The translations under genes were made by a program, and so were the position numbers. The notes below the pieces were generated by a model that was not told where the DNA came from, made no database searches, and saw nothing but the letters and a program-made list of their open reading frames with translations. From the NCBI GenBank assembly GCA_041394285.1, contig JAWKIL010000016.1, positions 62,001 through 126,000 of the forward strand: 64,000 nt of DNA. Direction: 5' to 3'. This DNA is from CADEDH01 sp041394285. GTDB taxonomy: Bacteria > Actinomycetota > Acidimicrobiia > Acidimicrobiales > SZUA-35. Positions 16,920 to 25,674 of the stretch are shown piece by piece (position 1 is the first letter of the stretch; every line of letters starts with the position of its first letter).

Positions 16920-17876
16920 ATGCCTACGCCACCGTCGGAAGAGACCGTGATCGGTTGGATGGACGAGCTGTCCAACTGGGGGCGCTGGGGCAAGGACGAC
17001 GTGCTGGGCACGCTCAACCACCTCACCCCGGAGAAGCGGGTGGCGGCCGCCGGGCTCGTCCAGGAGGGCACCTCGGTGTCGCTGAGCTGGGAGATCCGCA
17101 CCGGCCGCCAGCCCGGTGCCACGGTGGAGTCGCAGCGCTACATGCTGTCCACCGGTCTCGGCCTGAACGACGAGGGCCGTCGGGGCCTCCTCGACGGCGG
17201 CCGGGCCGGGGGCGCCCAGGAGTACATCGGCATGGTGTTCCACGGGCTCGACGTCACCCACCTCGACTCCCTGGCCCATCTGTTCTGGGACGGCAAGATG
17301 TACGGCGGGGCTCCGGCCTCGATGGTGTCGGACCGCCAGGGCGCCCTGATGCACGACGTGCTGGCCGTGTCCACCGGGGTCACCACCCGGGGCGTGCTGC
17401 TCGACATCGCCAAGCTGCGGGGCGTCGACGTGCTGGCCGCCGACGACCACATCTATCCGGAGGACCTGGAGGCGGCGGAGGAAGCGGCCGGCATCCGGGT
17501 GGAACCGGGCGACGTGCTGTTCGTGCGCACCGGTGAGGGGTTCGCCCGCCGGGCCGAGCGCCGCAACTACAACATGAACAAGCCGCGCTCCGGCTACCAG
17601 GCGGCCTGCCTGCCCTGGCTCCACGAGCGGGGCGTGGCCATGATCGGCTCCGACGTGGCCCAGGACCCCACGCCCACGGGATACCGGGCCTGCACGATGC
17701 CGGTGCACATGGTGGGCATCGTGGCCATGGGCCTGTGGCTGATCGACAACTGCCAGCTGGAAGACCTGGCCCAGGCGTGCAATGCCCGCAACCGCTGGGA
17801 GTTCCACTTCGCCCTGGCCCCCATCCGCTTCGTCGGCGTCACCGGCTCCCCGGTGAACCCGCTGGCCATCTTCTGA
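16920..17876 (+). CDS. Cyclase-family (kynurenine formamidase-like) metal hydrolase
   Basis: A 318-residue member of the cyclase family (PF04199). The metal-binding signature HGLDVTHLDSLAH lies near residue 103-115, and GDVLFVRTGEGFA and SDVAQDPTP are further conserved parts. Members hydrolyse N-formylkynurenine or cyclic amides/lactones at a Zn or Mn centre. The N-terminal GRWGKDDVLGTLNHLTPEKR is typical of the long subgroup of unknown substrate. It lies 19 bp before the short FAD-like gene, so the pair is probably an operon. Confidence 0.87.
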   Translation: MPTPPSEETVIGWMDELSNWGRWGKDDVLGTLNHLTPEKRVAAAGLVQEGTSVSLSWEIRTGRQPGATVESQRYMLSTGLGLNDEGRRGLLDGGRAGGAQEYIGMVFHGLDVTHLDSLAHLFWDGKMYGGAPASMVSDRQGALMHDVLAVSTGVTTRGVLLDIAKLRGVDVLAADDHIYPEDLEAAEEAAGIRVEPGDVLFVRTGEGFARRAERRNYNMNKPRSGYQAACLPWLHERGVAMIGSDVAQDPTPTGYRACTMPVHMVGIVAMGLWLIDNCQLEDLAQACNARNRWEFHFALAPIRFVGVTGSPVNPLAIF

Positions 17877-17895
17877 GCAGGAGGCGGCGAGCCCC

Positions 17896-18390
17896 ATGCA
17901 GATCGAGACCTCCCTGCTCGTGGTGGGCACCGGGCCCGGCGCCCTGCTGGTGGGCAAGCTGGCCAGCGGCCGGGGCCTGGGCAGCGTGATTGCCGGCCAC
18001 CGGATCACGGGCGGCGACGAGCCCGTGCCGCTGAGCGATGCGGCGGTGGCCGTGCTCACCCCCCACGGGGTGTTCGACGTGCTCCGCCCCTACCTGGCGT
18101 CCCATCACCCGGTGGCGATCGAGCCGGCCGCCTTCGAAGAGGTGCTCAAGCACCACTGCGTGGCCGACATGAACACCACCGTGTACGACGGCCTGGAGCT
18201 GGTGGAGGCCGAGCTCACCGAGGGCGGCGGCGTGCGGGGTGTGCTCACCGACGGCCGCTCCCGGTGGCCGGTCACGGCCGACGCCTACGTCGACGCCGCC
18301 ACCCTGCCCACCGAGCTGTCGGCGGCGGTGACGGCGGCGGCCGAGGTGGCCAACGCCATCGTGGACCGGGTGGTCGCCGCCCGGCGCTGA
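17896..18390 (+). CDS. Short protein resembling a shrunken FAD-dependent oxidoreductase
   Basis: A 164-residue protein. The N-terminus LLVVGTGPGALLVGKL is a Rossmann GxGxxA/G loop. The middle (FEEVLKHHCVADMNTTVYDG) and the DAYVDAATLP segment resemble the central part of flavoprotein monooxygenases or dehydrogenases. A full enzyme would need 350-450 residues, so the domain inserts are missing. It is unclear whether this is a real compact nucleotide-binding protein or a remnant; the frame is intact and the coding bias normal. It follows the cyclase gene by 19 bp, with a GGAGG-like site. Confidence 0.6.
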   Translation: MQIETSLLVVGTGPGALLVGKLASGRGLGSVIAGHRITGGDEPVPLSDAAVAVLTPHGVFDVLRPYLASHHPVAIEPAAFEEVLKHHCVADMNTTVYDGLELVEAELTEGGGVRGVLTDGRSRWPVTADAYVDAATLPTELSAAVTAAAEVANAIVDRVVAARR

Positions 18391-18450
18391 ACGGCGCGCC
18401 CGGACGTTTCACCGCAGGCGAAACTCCAGGTTCCGAAGGGACACCTAGCC

Positions 18451-19635
18451 TTGATCCGTGACCCAGACCGTCACGGGCGACGCTCCGGACAGCAGATCAG
18501 CGATGGCCGGGCTGAGCCGCCCCCTGCGGGCCGGCCGGCCGGGGGCGGCCGGTTGGCTTCGCTCGACGCCCTGCGGGGCTTCGACATGCTGTGGATCATC
18601 GGGGGCGACGCTCTCGTCGTGTCGGTGGCCGACCTCACCCACTGGCGGGCGGCCACCTGGGCCGCCGGCCAGATGGAGCACGCAGCCTGGGACGGGTTCC
18701 GCCTCTACGACCTGATCTTCCCCCTGTTCGTGTTCCTGTCGGGCGTGGCCATGCCGTTCTCGCTCAGCCGCCGGGTGGAGCGGGGCGACGACCGCCGGGC
18801 GCTCGTGCTGCACGCCCTCAAGCGGGGCCTGATCCTGGTGGCCCTGGGCGTGGTCTACAACAACGGCCTGTTCCAGATGGGGCTGGGCGAGATGCGTTAC
18901 CCCAGCGTGCTGGGCCGGATCGGCCTGGCCTACACCGGGGCCGCCCTCATCGTGCTGTTCACCGGGGTGAAGGGCCAGGCCCGGTGGCTCGTGGGGCTGG
19001 TGGTGGGCTACTGGCTGGCCCTGCGGTTCGTGCCCGTGCCGGGGATCGGGGCCGGCCACCTCACCCAGGAGGGCAGCCTGGCCGGCTGGGTGGACCGGGC
19101 GCTGGTGCCGGGCCAGCTCTTCCTGGGGAACCATGATCCCGAGGGTCTCCTGTCCACCCTGCCCGCCGTCGGCTCGGCCCTGGCCGGGGCGCTGTGCGGG
19201 CACCTGCTGCGCCGGGCCGACTGGTCGCCCGAACGCAAGACGGCGGTCCTGCTGGGGGCGGGGGCCGCCTCGGTGGCCGCCGGCGCCGCCTGGCACCCCT
19301 GGCTCCCGGTCAACAAGAACCTGTGGACCAGCTCGTTCGTGCTGGTCACGGCCGGTTTGTCGATGCTGTTGCTCGGTGTCTTCTACTACCTGATCGACGG
19401 GCGGGGCTGGAAGCGGGGGGCTTTCCCCCTCCAGGTGATCGGGGCCAACTCGATCCTGATCTACCTGGCCGGCCGCCTGATCGACTTCGGCCGCCCGGTC
19501 GACTTCTTCCTCGGCGGCCTGCTGGGCCGCCTGAGCGAGGAAGCCGGGGCGGTGGTGTTCTGGCTCGGCTTCCTGGCCGTCGAGTGGGTGTTCCTCTGGG
19601 TCCTGTACCGCCGCCGGATGTTCCTCAAGGTCTGA
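18451..19635 (+). CDS. DUF5009-type multipass membrane protein (acyltransferase-like)
   Basis: A 394-residue membrane protein with about ten hydrophobic helices. The signature RLASLDALRGFDMLWIIGG after a polar N-terminus, followed by LIFPLFVFLSGVAM, matches DUF5009/heparan-acetyltransferase-like proteins. In these, intramembrane acyl or acetyl transfer to a sugar is proposed. The TTG start at 18451 is the only upstream start in frame before the signature, with GAAGGGA before it. Function here is unknown. It is followed by family-A copy A2. Confidence 0.82.
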   Translation: MIRDPDRHGRRSGQQISDGRAEPPPAGRPAGGGRLASLDALRGFDMLWIIGGDALVVSVADLTHWRAATWAAGQMEHAAWDGFRLYDLIFPLFVFLSGVAMPFSLSRRVERGDDRRALVLHALKRGLILVALGVVYNNGLFQMGLGEMRYPSVLGRIGLAYTGAALIVLFTGVKGQARWLVGLVVGYWLALRFVPVPGIGAGHLTQEGSLAGWVDRALVPGQLFLGNHDPEGLLSTLPAVGSALAGALCGHLLRRADWSPERKTAVLLGAGAASVAAGAAWHPWLPVNKNLWTSSFVLVTAGLSMLLLGVFYYLIDGRGWKRGAFPLQVIGANSILIYLAGRLIDFGRPVDFFLGGLLGRLSEEAGAVVFWLGFLAVEWVFLWVLYRRRMFLKV

Positions 19636-19665
19636 CTCGGGTCAGGTGCTCCGGCCCAACCGTGT

Positions 19666-19760
19666 AACGAAAATCGCGCCCCGCCAGCGAACTGCGTCGC
19701 GAGACCTGCGGAATCCGCAGACAACGTGACGCAGATCGGGGGCGGGGCGCGATTTTCGTT
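19666..19760. repeat. Family A nested palindrome, copy A2
   Basis: AACGAAAATCGCGCCCCGCC (19666-19685) pairs perfectly over 20 bp with GGCGGGGCGCGATTTTCGTT (19741-19760). The middle holds CTGCGTCGCG...GTGACGCAG and the small hairpin CTGCGGAATCCGCAG. Relative to A1/A3, a C-G pair in the outer stem is T-A here, so pairing is kept. It lies between the convergent DUF5009 and recG genes. Confidence 0.9.
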
Positions 19761-19780
19761 GCGCAGAACGGGGGGCGGGG

Positions 19781-21973
19781 TCAGCCCTTGAGCAGGAACT
19801 CGGCGTCGGCCGGTTCCACGAACAGCTCCAGCTCGGCGGCCAGCTCGGGGTGGGCGGCGAGCAGGGGGTCGGCGTCGACCAGCTCGATGGCGGCCTGGCG
19901 GGCCTGGCCCACCACCTCCCGGTCCCGCCGGAGCGAGGCCAGCTTGAGATCGTTGCGGCCCTTCTGCCGCTCACCCAGGATCGTGCCCTCACCCCGCAGG
20001 TCGAGGTCCACCTCGGCCAGCTCGAAGCCGTCGGTGGAATCGACCAGGGCCTGGAGGCGGGCCTCGCCGTCGGGTGTGGTGGCCCCGCCCACGAGCCAGC
20101 AGGTGGAGGCGTGCGCCCCCCGACCCACCCGGCCCCGGAGCTGGTGGAGCTGGGCGATGCCGAACCGGTCGGCGTCGAGGATCACCATCACCGTGGCGTT
20201 GGGGACGTCGACGCCCACCTCGATGACGGTCGTGGCCACCAGCACGTCGAGGTGGCCGGAGCGGAACAGCTCCATCGTCTGGTCCTTCTCGGCCGGGGTG
20301 AGCCGACCGTGGAGCAGCCCGAGGCGGAAGCCCTCCAGCTCCTCGTTGACCAACCGGTCGAAGGTCTCCTCGGCCGATGCCACCTCCAGCTTCTCCGACG
20401 TGTCGATCAGGGGGCACACCACGTACACCTGGCGGCCGTCGGTGATCTGGGACCGGATCTCGGTCCACATGGATTCCAGGGCGGCGGCCGACTCCAGGTC
20501 TTCGGGCGCCTCGTCGAGCGTGCCCGACGCCCGCACCCATCGCGTGACGATCGGGGTCCGGCCGGGGGGCAGCTCGTCGAGCACCGACACGTCGAGGTCG
20601 CCGTAGACCGTCATGGCCGCGGTGCGGGGGATGGGGGTGGCCGTCATCACCAGCACGTCGGGCTGGGCGTCGCCCCGGCTCCGCTCCCGCAGGGCGGCCC
20701 GCTGCTCCACTCCGAAACGGTGCTGCTCGTCGATCACGGCCACCCCCAGCGAGCCGAACAGCACCCCCTCCTGGATGAGGGCGTGGGTGCCGACGGCGAT
20801 GTCGATCTCGCCGGCCTGCAGGTCGGCCATCACCCGGCGCCGCTCGGCCGCCGTGAGCCGGTTGGTCAGCAGCTCCACCCGCAGCGGCCGTTCGGCGAAC
20901 AGCGATGCCTTGGACTCGACGGTGAGCCCCTCCAGGAGCTTGCGGATCCCGAGCCAGTGCTGCTCGGCCAGCACCTCGGTGGGGGCCATCAGGGCGGCCT
21001 GGTGGCCCCCGTCGATGGCGGCCAGCATGGTGGCCACCGCCACCAGGGTCTTGCCGGCGCCCACGTCGCCCTGCAGGAGCCGGTGCATGGGCACGGTGCG
21101 GCGCAGATCGCCGGCGATCTCGTCGATGGCCCGCCGCTGGGCCCCGGTGAGGGGGAACGGCAGCTTGGCGTGGAGCTGGGTGACGAGCGGGCCGTCGGTC
21201 ACGTGCACGATCCCCTTCGACGTGCGCTCGATGGCCCGCTTGCGCAGCACCAGGGCCAACTGCATCCGGAGCAGCTCGTCGAACACGAGGCGGCGGCGGG
21301 CGATCATCACCTCGGCCATCGACTCGGGTTGGTGGATCAGCCGCAACGCCTCCTCCCGGCCCGTGAGGTCGTGGCGGCGCAGCAGGCTGCGGGGCACGGG
21401 ATCGGCCAGCCCCCGCCCGCCGTGCTGGGGCAGGGTGCGGCGCAGGGCCTCGGCCATCCACCGGGCCACGTCACCGGTGTAGATCCCGCTCTTCTCCGAC
21501 TGGGCGTACACGGGCACGATCCGCCCCGTCTGATCGCCCACCAGATCCACCACCGGGTTGGTCATCTGGCGCTGCCCCCGGAACAGCTCCATCTTCCCGT
21601 AGACCACGGCCTCCTTGCCCGAGACGAGCTGCCGCTCCCGCCACGCCTGGTTGAAGAACACGAGCTGCATGCGGCCGCTCTCGTCGCTCACCACGGCGTT
21701 CACCAGCACCCGGCCCCCTTTCACCCGGCGGGACGTGCACCGCTCCACCGTCACCAGCACGCTGGCCTCGTCGCCCGCCATGAGCTCGGCGATCCGGGCC
21801 TGGTTGGTTCGGTCTATGTAGCGGCGGGGGTAGTACGTGATCAGGTCGAGCAGATTCTCGACCTCACCTTCGGCCAGAGCTTTGGCCCTCCGCTCCCCCA
21901 CCCCGTGCAGACGGGTCACCGGGATGGCGGCCAGATCGGCCAGGGTGAGGGGTGCGCCGGCGGTGGATGCCAT
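19781..21973 (-). CDS. recG: ATP-dependent DNA helicase RecG
   Basis: A 730-residue SF2 helicase. The N-terminal wedge/OB region ends in a segment with RYIDRT. LLQGDVGAGKTLVA is Walker A, VIDEQHRFGVEQR is the DEQH box, and LVMTATPIPRT is motif III. VATTVIEVGVDVPNATVMVI and HQLRGRVGRG are motifs V and VI. RecG remodels stalled replication forks and branched recombination intermediates. The ATG at 21973 and the length fit the family. An A+T-rich stretch just upstream (21990-22110) probably holds the promoters for recG and for the divergent small gene. Confidence 0.97.
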   Translation of the reverse strand: MASTAGAPLTLADLAAIPVTRLHGVGERRAKALAEGEVENLLDLITYYPRRYIDRTNQARIAELMAGDEASVLVTVERCTSRRVKGGRVLVNAVVSDESGRMQLVFFNQAWRERQLVSGKEAVVYGKMELFRGQRQMTNPVVDLVGDQTGRIVPVYAQSEKSGIYTGDVARWMAEALRRTLPQHGGRGLADPVPRSLLRRHDLTGREEALRLIHQPESMAEVMIARRRLVFDELLRMQLALVLRKRAIERTSKGIVHVTDGPLVTQLHAKLPFPLTGAQRRAIDEIAGDLRRTVPMHRLLQGDVGAGKTLVAVATMLAAIDGGHQAALMAPTEVLAEQHWLGIRKLLEGLTVESKASLFAERPLRVELLTNRLTAAERRRVMADLQAGEIDIAVGTHALIQEGVLFGSLGVAVIDEQHRFGVEQRAALRERSRGDAQPDVLVMTATPIPRTAAMTVYGDLDVSVLDELPPGRTPIVTRWVRASGTLDEAPEDLESAAALESMWTEIRSQITDGRQVYVVCPLIDTSEKLEVASAEETFDRLVNEELEGFRLGLLHGRLTPAEKDQTMELFRSGHLDVLVATTVIEVGVDVPNATVMVILDADRFGIAQLHQLRGRVGRGAHASTCWLVGGATTPDGEARLQALVDSTDGFELAEVDLDLRGEGTILGERQKGRNDLKLASLRRDREVVGQARQAAIELVDADPLLAAHPELAAELELFVEPADAEFLLKG

Positions 21974-22138
21974 CGTTCCCCCCTATCCGCTCAGATACCT
22001 GGCACCGATGGGCTATACCTATTTGCGATTCAAGCCGCCGCCAATTTCTCTACTGGCGATGGGCAGTGTAGTTTTGGTCACAGTAGCATTGGCCATACAG
22101 GCAGCCTCAGGCACGCAACCGAGCAAGGGGAGTAACGG

Positions 22139-22375
22139 GTGCAAGGTGTAGTGAAGCTCTACGATCCGGCGACGAGGGACGGTGTCGTCCTGACTGACGT
22201 CGGGCTGCAGGAGTTCGACCTCGCCCCCAACGCTCTCGACGGTTCGTCGTTCCGCATGCTGCGTCCTGGTCAACGCGTCGTTTTCGATCTCGACGATTCG
22301 AATCGGGCCACACGGCTCCGTTTCGGTTCTGAGGTCGACATGGGCACTCCAGCCTGGCTGGACCCCGAGAGTTAA
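22139..22375 (+). CDS. Small cold-shock-like (OB-fold) protein
   Basis: A 78-residue protein from GTG 22139 with GGGGAG as ribosome site. The pattern QGVVKLYDPATRDGVVLTDVG and LRPGQRVVFDLDD resembles cold-shock-domain proteins (GxVKxxxxxxGxG...F). It lacks the RNP1 phenylalanines, so RNA binding would differ. G+C is visibly lower than in neighbours, and the upstream 150 bp are A+T-rich, as for a strongly regulated leader. The C-terminal SEVDMGTPAWLDPES tail is distinctive. It may be an actinobacterial regulator of translation or growth; the role is unknown. Confidence 0.7.
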   Translation: MQGVVKLYDPATRDGVVLTDVGLQEFDLAPNALDGSSFRMLRPGQRVVFDLDDSNRATRLRFGSEVDMGTPAWLDPES

Positions 22376-22528
22376 CCAGCACGCCGCGACGCTGCCGGCC
22401 TGCCGGCCCACGCGTCCCCTACTAACACCAGTCAGCGACTTCGGACGGGCAACGGGGCCCTCCCGCATCTGTAGGGATACCGACCCGGGCCACCCGACCG
22501 ACTCGCCACATCGGGAGTCAGACCGGCC

Positions 22529-24328
22529 ATGACCATCATCGCTACGCCGACCACCAACACCAAACTGCTCAGCTGGGTGAGCGAATGGGCGGAGGTGCTC
22601 GAACCAGACGACATCTACTGGTGTGACGGCTCCGACGAGGAGTACCAGCGGCTGGCCGACCAGCTGGTGGCCTCCGGCACGTTCACCAAGCTCGACGAGA
22701 ACAAGCTGCCGAACAGCTACCTCGCCCTGTCCGACCCGGCCGACGTGGCCCGGGTGGAGGAGCGCACGTTCATCTGCACCCCCACCAAGGACGAGGTCGG
22801 CCCCACCAACAACTGGCGCCACCCCGATGAGATGCGGGCCGAGATGCTCGAACTGTTCCGGGGGTCGATGCGGGGCCGCACCATGTACGTGGTGCCGTTC
22901 TCCATGGGCCCCCTCGGCTCCCCCATCGCCCACATCGGCGTGCAGCTCACCGACTCGGCCTACGTCGCCGCCTCGATGAAGATCATGACCCGGATGGGGG
23001 CCGGCGCCCTCGACGTCCTGGGCGACGGCGAGTGGGTGCCCTGCATCCACTCCGTGGGCTATCCCCTCACCGACGGCCGGGCCGACGTGCCGTGGCCCTG
23101 CAACGGCGACAACAAGTACATCGTCCACTTCCCCCAGACCTCGGAGATCTGGAGCTACGGCTCGGGCTACGGCGGCAACGCCCTGCTGGGCAAGAAGTGC
23201 TTCGCCCTGCGGATCGCCTCCACCATGGCCCGCGACAACGGCTGGCTGGCCGAGCACATGCTGATCATCGGCATCACGCCGCCCAACGGCGAGAAGCGCT
23301 ACGTGGCCGCCGCCTTCCCGTCGGCCTGCGGCAAGACCAACATGGCCATGATGATCCCGTCGCTGCCCGGCTGGAAGGTGGAGACGGTCGGCGATGACAT
23401 CGCCTGGATGAAGTTCGGCCCCGACGGCCAGCTCTACGCCATCAACCCCGAGGCCGGCTTCTTCGGCGTGGCCCCCGGCACCTCCCGCAAGACCAACCCC
23501 AACGCCATCGAGACGCTGTCGGGCAACTGCGTGTTCACCAACGTGGCCCACACCCCCGAGAACACGGTGTGGTGGGAAGACATGACCGAGGAGAAGCCGG
23601 CCCGCCTGACGGACTGGCGGGGCCAGCCCTGGACGCCCGAGTCGTCCACCCCGGCCGCCCACCCCAACGCCCGGTTCACCGCCCCGGCCAGCCAGTGCCC
23701 GTCGATCGCCCCCGAGTGGGAGGACCCCAAGGGCGTGCCGATCTCGGCCATCCTGTTCGGCGGCCGCCGGGCCACCAACGTCCCCCTCGTCACCCAGGCC
23801 CGGGATTGGGAGCACGGCGTGTTCCTGGGCTCGATCATGAGCTCGGAGACCACGGCGGCCAAGGCCGGCGCCACCGGCGAGGTCCGGTTCGATCCCTTCG
23901 CCATGCTGCCGTTCTGCGGTTACAACATGGCCGACTACTTCGCCCACTGGGTGTCGATCGGGGCCAACGCCGATCGTTCCAAGCTGCCCCAGCTCTTCTG
24001 GGTCAACTGGTTCCGCCGGGCCGAGGACCGCTCGTTCCTGTGGCCCGGGTTCGGCGACAACGCCCGGGTGCTCAAGTGGGTTCTGGAGCGCCTCGACGGT
24101 TCGGCCGAGGCCGTCGACACCCCCATCGGCTTCGTGCCGGCGCCGGGCAGCGTCGACGTGAGCGGCCTCGACGTCGACGATGCCACCATGGCCGCCCTGG
24201 CCGAGGTGGATCCGGCGGCGTGGAAGGACGAGCTCGACCTCATCCGGGGCCACTACGCCGTCTTCGGCGACCGCCTGCCCGACACGCTGAGCAGGCAGCT
24301 GGCCGACCTGGAGCGCCGCCTGGGCTGA
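22529..24328 (+). CDS. pckG: Phosphoenolpyruvate carboxykinase (GTP)
   Basis: A 599-residue enzyme of standard length. It interconverts oxaloacetate and phosphoenolpyruvate using GTP, for gluconeogenesis. YVVPFSMGPLGSPIAHIGVQ, the kinase-1 loop FPSACGKTNMAMM (about residue 262) with the reactive Cys, GDDIAWM with metal-binding Asp residues, and PWTPES-type downstream parts are all visible. The GTP (not ATP) form is shown by overall layout and length. It stands alone, which fits growth on fatty and ring acids that yield acetyl-CoA or succinate. A hairpin follows at 24391. Confidence 0.97.
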   Translation: MTIIATPTTNTKLLSWVSEWAEVLEPDDIYWCDGSDEEYQRLADQLVASGTFTKLDENKLPNSYLALSDPADVARVEERTFICTPTKDEVGPTNNWRHPDEMRAEMLELFRGSMRGRTMYVVPFSMGPLGSPIAHIGVQLTDSAYVAASMKIMTRMGAGALDVLGDGEWVPCIHSVGYPLTDGRADVPWPCNGDNKYIVHFPQTSEIWSYGSGYGGNALLGKKCFALRIASTMARDNGWLAEHMLIIGITPPNGEKRYVAAAFPSACGKTNMAMMIPSLPGWKVETVGDDIAWMKFGPDGQLYAINPEAGFFGVAPGTSRKTNPNAIETLSGNCVFTNVAHTPENTVWWEDMTEEKPARLTDWRGQPWTPESSTPAAHPNARFTAPASQCPSIAPEWEDPKGVPISAILFGGRRATNVPLVTQARDWEHGVFLGSIMSSETTAAKAGATGEVRFDPFAMLPFCGYNMADYFAHWVSIGANADRSKLPQLFWVNWFRRAEDRSFLWPGFGDNARVLKWVLERLDGSAEAVDTPIGFVPAPGSVDVSGLDVDDATMAALAEVDPAAWKDELDLIRGHYAVFGDRLPDTLSRQLADLERRLG

Positions 24329-24390
24329 ACGCCCTCCGGCCGGTTCGCAGCCCCGTGACCAGGGGCTACGACAAACCGATACGTCGTTGG

Positions 24391-24432
24391 CCAGCCTGCG
24401 TCCTTGGGTTGAACTGCCCGGGCGCAGGCTGG
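24391..24432. terminator. Inverted repeat after pckG
   Basis: CCAGCCTGCG (24391-24400) and CGCAGGCTGG (24423-24432) form a perfect 10-bp stem with a 22-nt loop. It lies 62 bp after the pckG stop and just before the next start, so it may end pckG transcription or attenuate the next gene. No T-tract follows. Confidence 0.5.
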
Positions 24433-24437
24433 TTCGC

Positions 24438-25601
24438 GTGGCTAGCGTGTGCGTCGTGGTCGCCCCCACAGACGATCCCCAGGTGCTGGTCTTCAGCCAC
24501 CGATTCCGCCCCGACGGCTACGGCCGCCAGCCCGGCTACATCGGGTTCGGCGAGGCCGAGGACGTGCTGGCGGCGGTGAGCGGGGCCGGCTGGGCCCACC
24601 TCAACGTCAGCCCCGAGGCCCGGATGCTGCGGGTCCGGCGGGCCGCTGGCCGCCAGTACCGGCGCCTGGCCGGCCGATCCCGGGATCTGCCGGGCTTCAT
24701 GGCCCACGGTCGGGCCGGGTTCGGCTACCGCAGCGACGGCCCTCTCCGGGCCCGCTACGACCTGGCCGTGTTCGTGGCCATCACCGTGTGGGACCTTCCC
24801 CTGCTGGAGCGGGTACTCGACGCCCGACGCCGGGCCGACCGGGTGGCGGTGTGGTTCCCCGAGGTGTGGCCCCTGGAGCTGGCCGACCCCCGGCTGGCGC
24901 TGGAACCCTTCGCCCTGGCCGACGACATCTTCGTGGGCGTGGCCGACTCCGCTCCCATCCTGTCGAACATGCTCGGCCGGCCGGTGCACTACCTGCCGAT
25001 GGCGGCCGACGTGATGCGTTTCGCCGCCCTCAACCTGGCCGAGCCCCGCCCGGTCGACGTGCTCGGCATCGGCCGCCGCCTCCCCGCCCTCCACGACGCC
25101 CTGCTCGACTGGGCGGCCAAGACCGGCCGGCACTACCTCTACGACACGATCTCGGGGGGCGAGGTGCACGACGTGGCCGCCCACCGGGAGAACCTGGCCG
25201 CCACCTACCGCCGGTCCAAGCTGGCCATCACCCACTTCGCCAAGTTCGACCGGCCCGACGAGATCGGCGACCAGCGGGAGAACCCCGGGCGGCTGTGGGA
25301 GGGCCTGGCGTCGGGCGTGGTCATGGCCGGCATGCCGCCCCGGCCCGAACTGCAGCGGCGCTTCCCCGGAGACGAGGTGGTGATCGAGCTGCCCCGCGAT
25401 CCCCACGAAGCGGTGGCCGCCATCGACGAGTGGGTCCAGCAGCCCCACGAAGACCGGCGCCGCCACCACGTGGAGCTCGCCCTCACCGCCAACGACTGGG
25501 GCCACCGGTGGCGCACGGTGTTCGAGACCGCTTCCCTGCCGGTGCCGTCGGGCCTCCAGACCCGGCTCGACCACCTGGCTTCGCTGGCCGGAAGCGTCTG
25601 A
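24438..25601 (+). CDS. Glycosyltransferase-like protein (CgeB/GT1-like)
   Basis: About 387 residues from GTG 24438; a longer TTG start at 24387 would cross a hairpin and is less likely. Rossmann-like halves are suggested by WFPEVWPLELADP, ADDIFVGVADSAPILSNMLG and DVLGIGRRLPALHDALLDW. The late segment NPGRLWEGLASGVVMAGMPP resembles the nucleotide-sugar region of CgeB/GT-B glycosyltransferases (E-x-x-A-S/C-G). No signal peptide is visible. Donor and acceptor are unknown. It stands between pckG and an EcsC gene without an obvious glycan cluster, so the role is open. Confidence 0.65.
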   Translation: MASVCVVVAPTDDPQVLVFSHRFRPDGYGRQPGYIGFGEAEDVLAAVSGAGWAHLNVSPEARMLRVRRAAGRQYRRLAGRSRDLPGFMAHGRAGFGYRSDGPLRARYDLAVFVAITVWDLPLLERVLDARRRADRVAVWFPEVWPLELADPRLALEPFALADDIFVGVADSAPILSNMLGRPVHYLPMAADVMRFAALNLAEPRPVDVLGIGRRLPALHDALLDWAAKTGRHYLYDTISGGEVHDVAAHRENLAATYRRSKLAITHFAKFDRPDEIGDQRENPGRLWEGLASGVVMAGMPPRPELQRRFPGDEVVIELPRDPHEAVAAIDEWVQQPHEDRRRHHVELALTANDWGHRWRTVFETASLPVPSGLQTRLDHLASLAGSV

Positions 25602-25674
25602 GACCCGGCCCCCCTCCCGGGCCGCCCCGCCGGCCGAGGCACCGCTCGGGGGCCCGGCCTGCCAGACTGGGGCC

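Noticed and set aside
24387..24437. TTG 24387 as start of the glycosyltransferase-like gene
   Set aside because: The extension lies across a perfect inverted repeat and shows no protein pattern; GTG 24438 is preferred.
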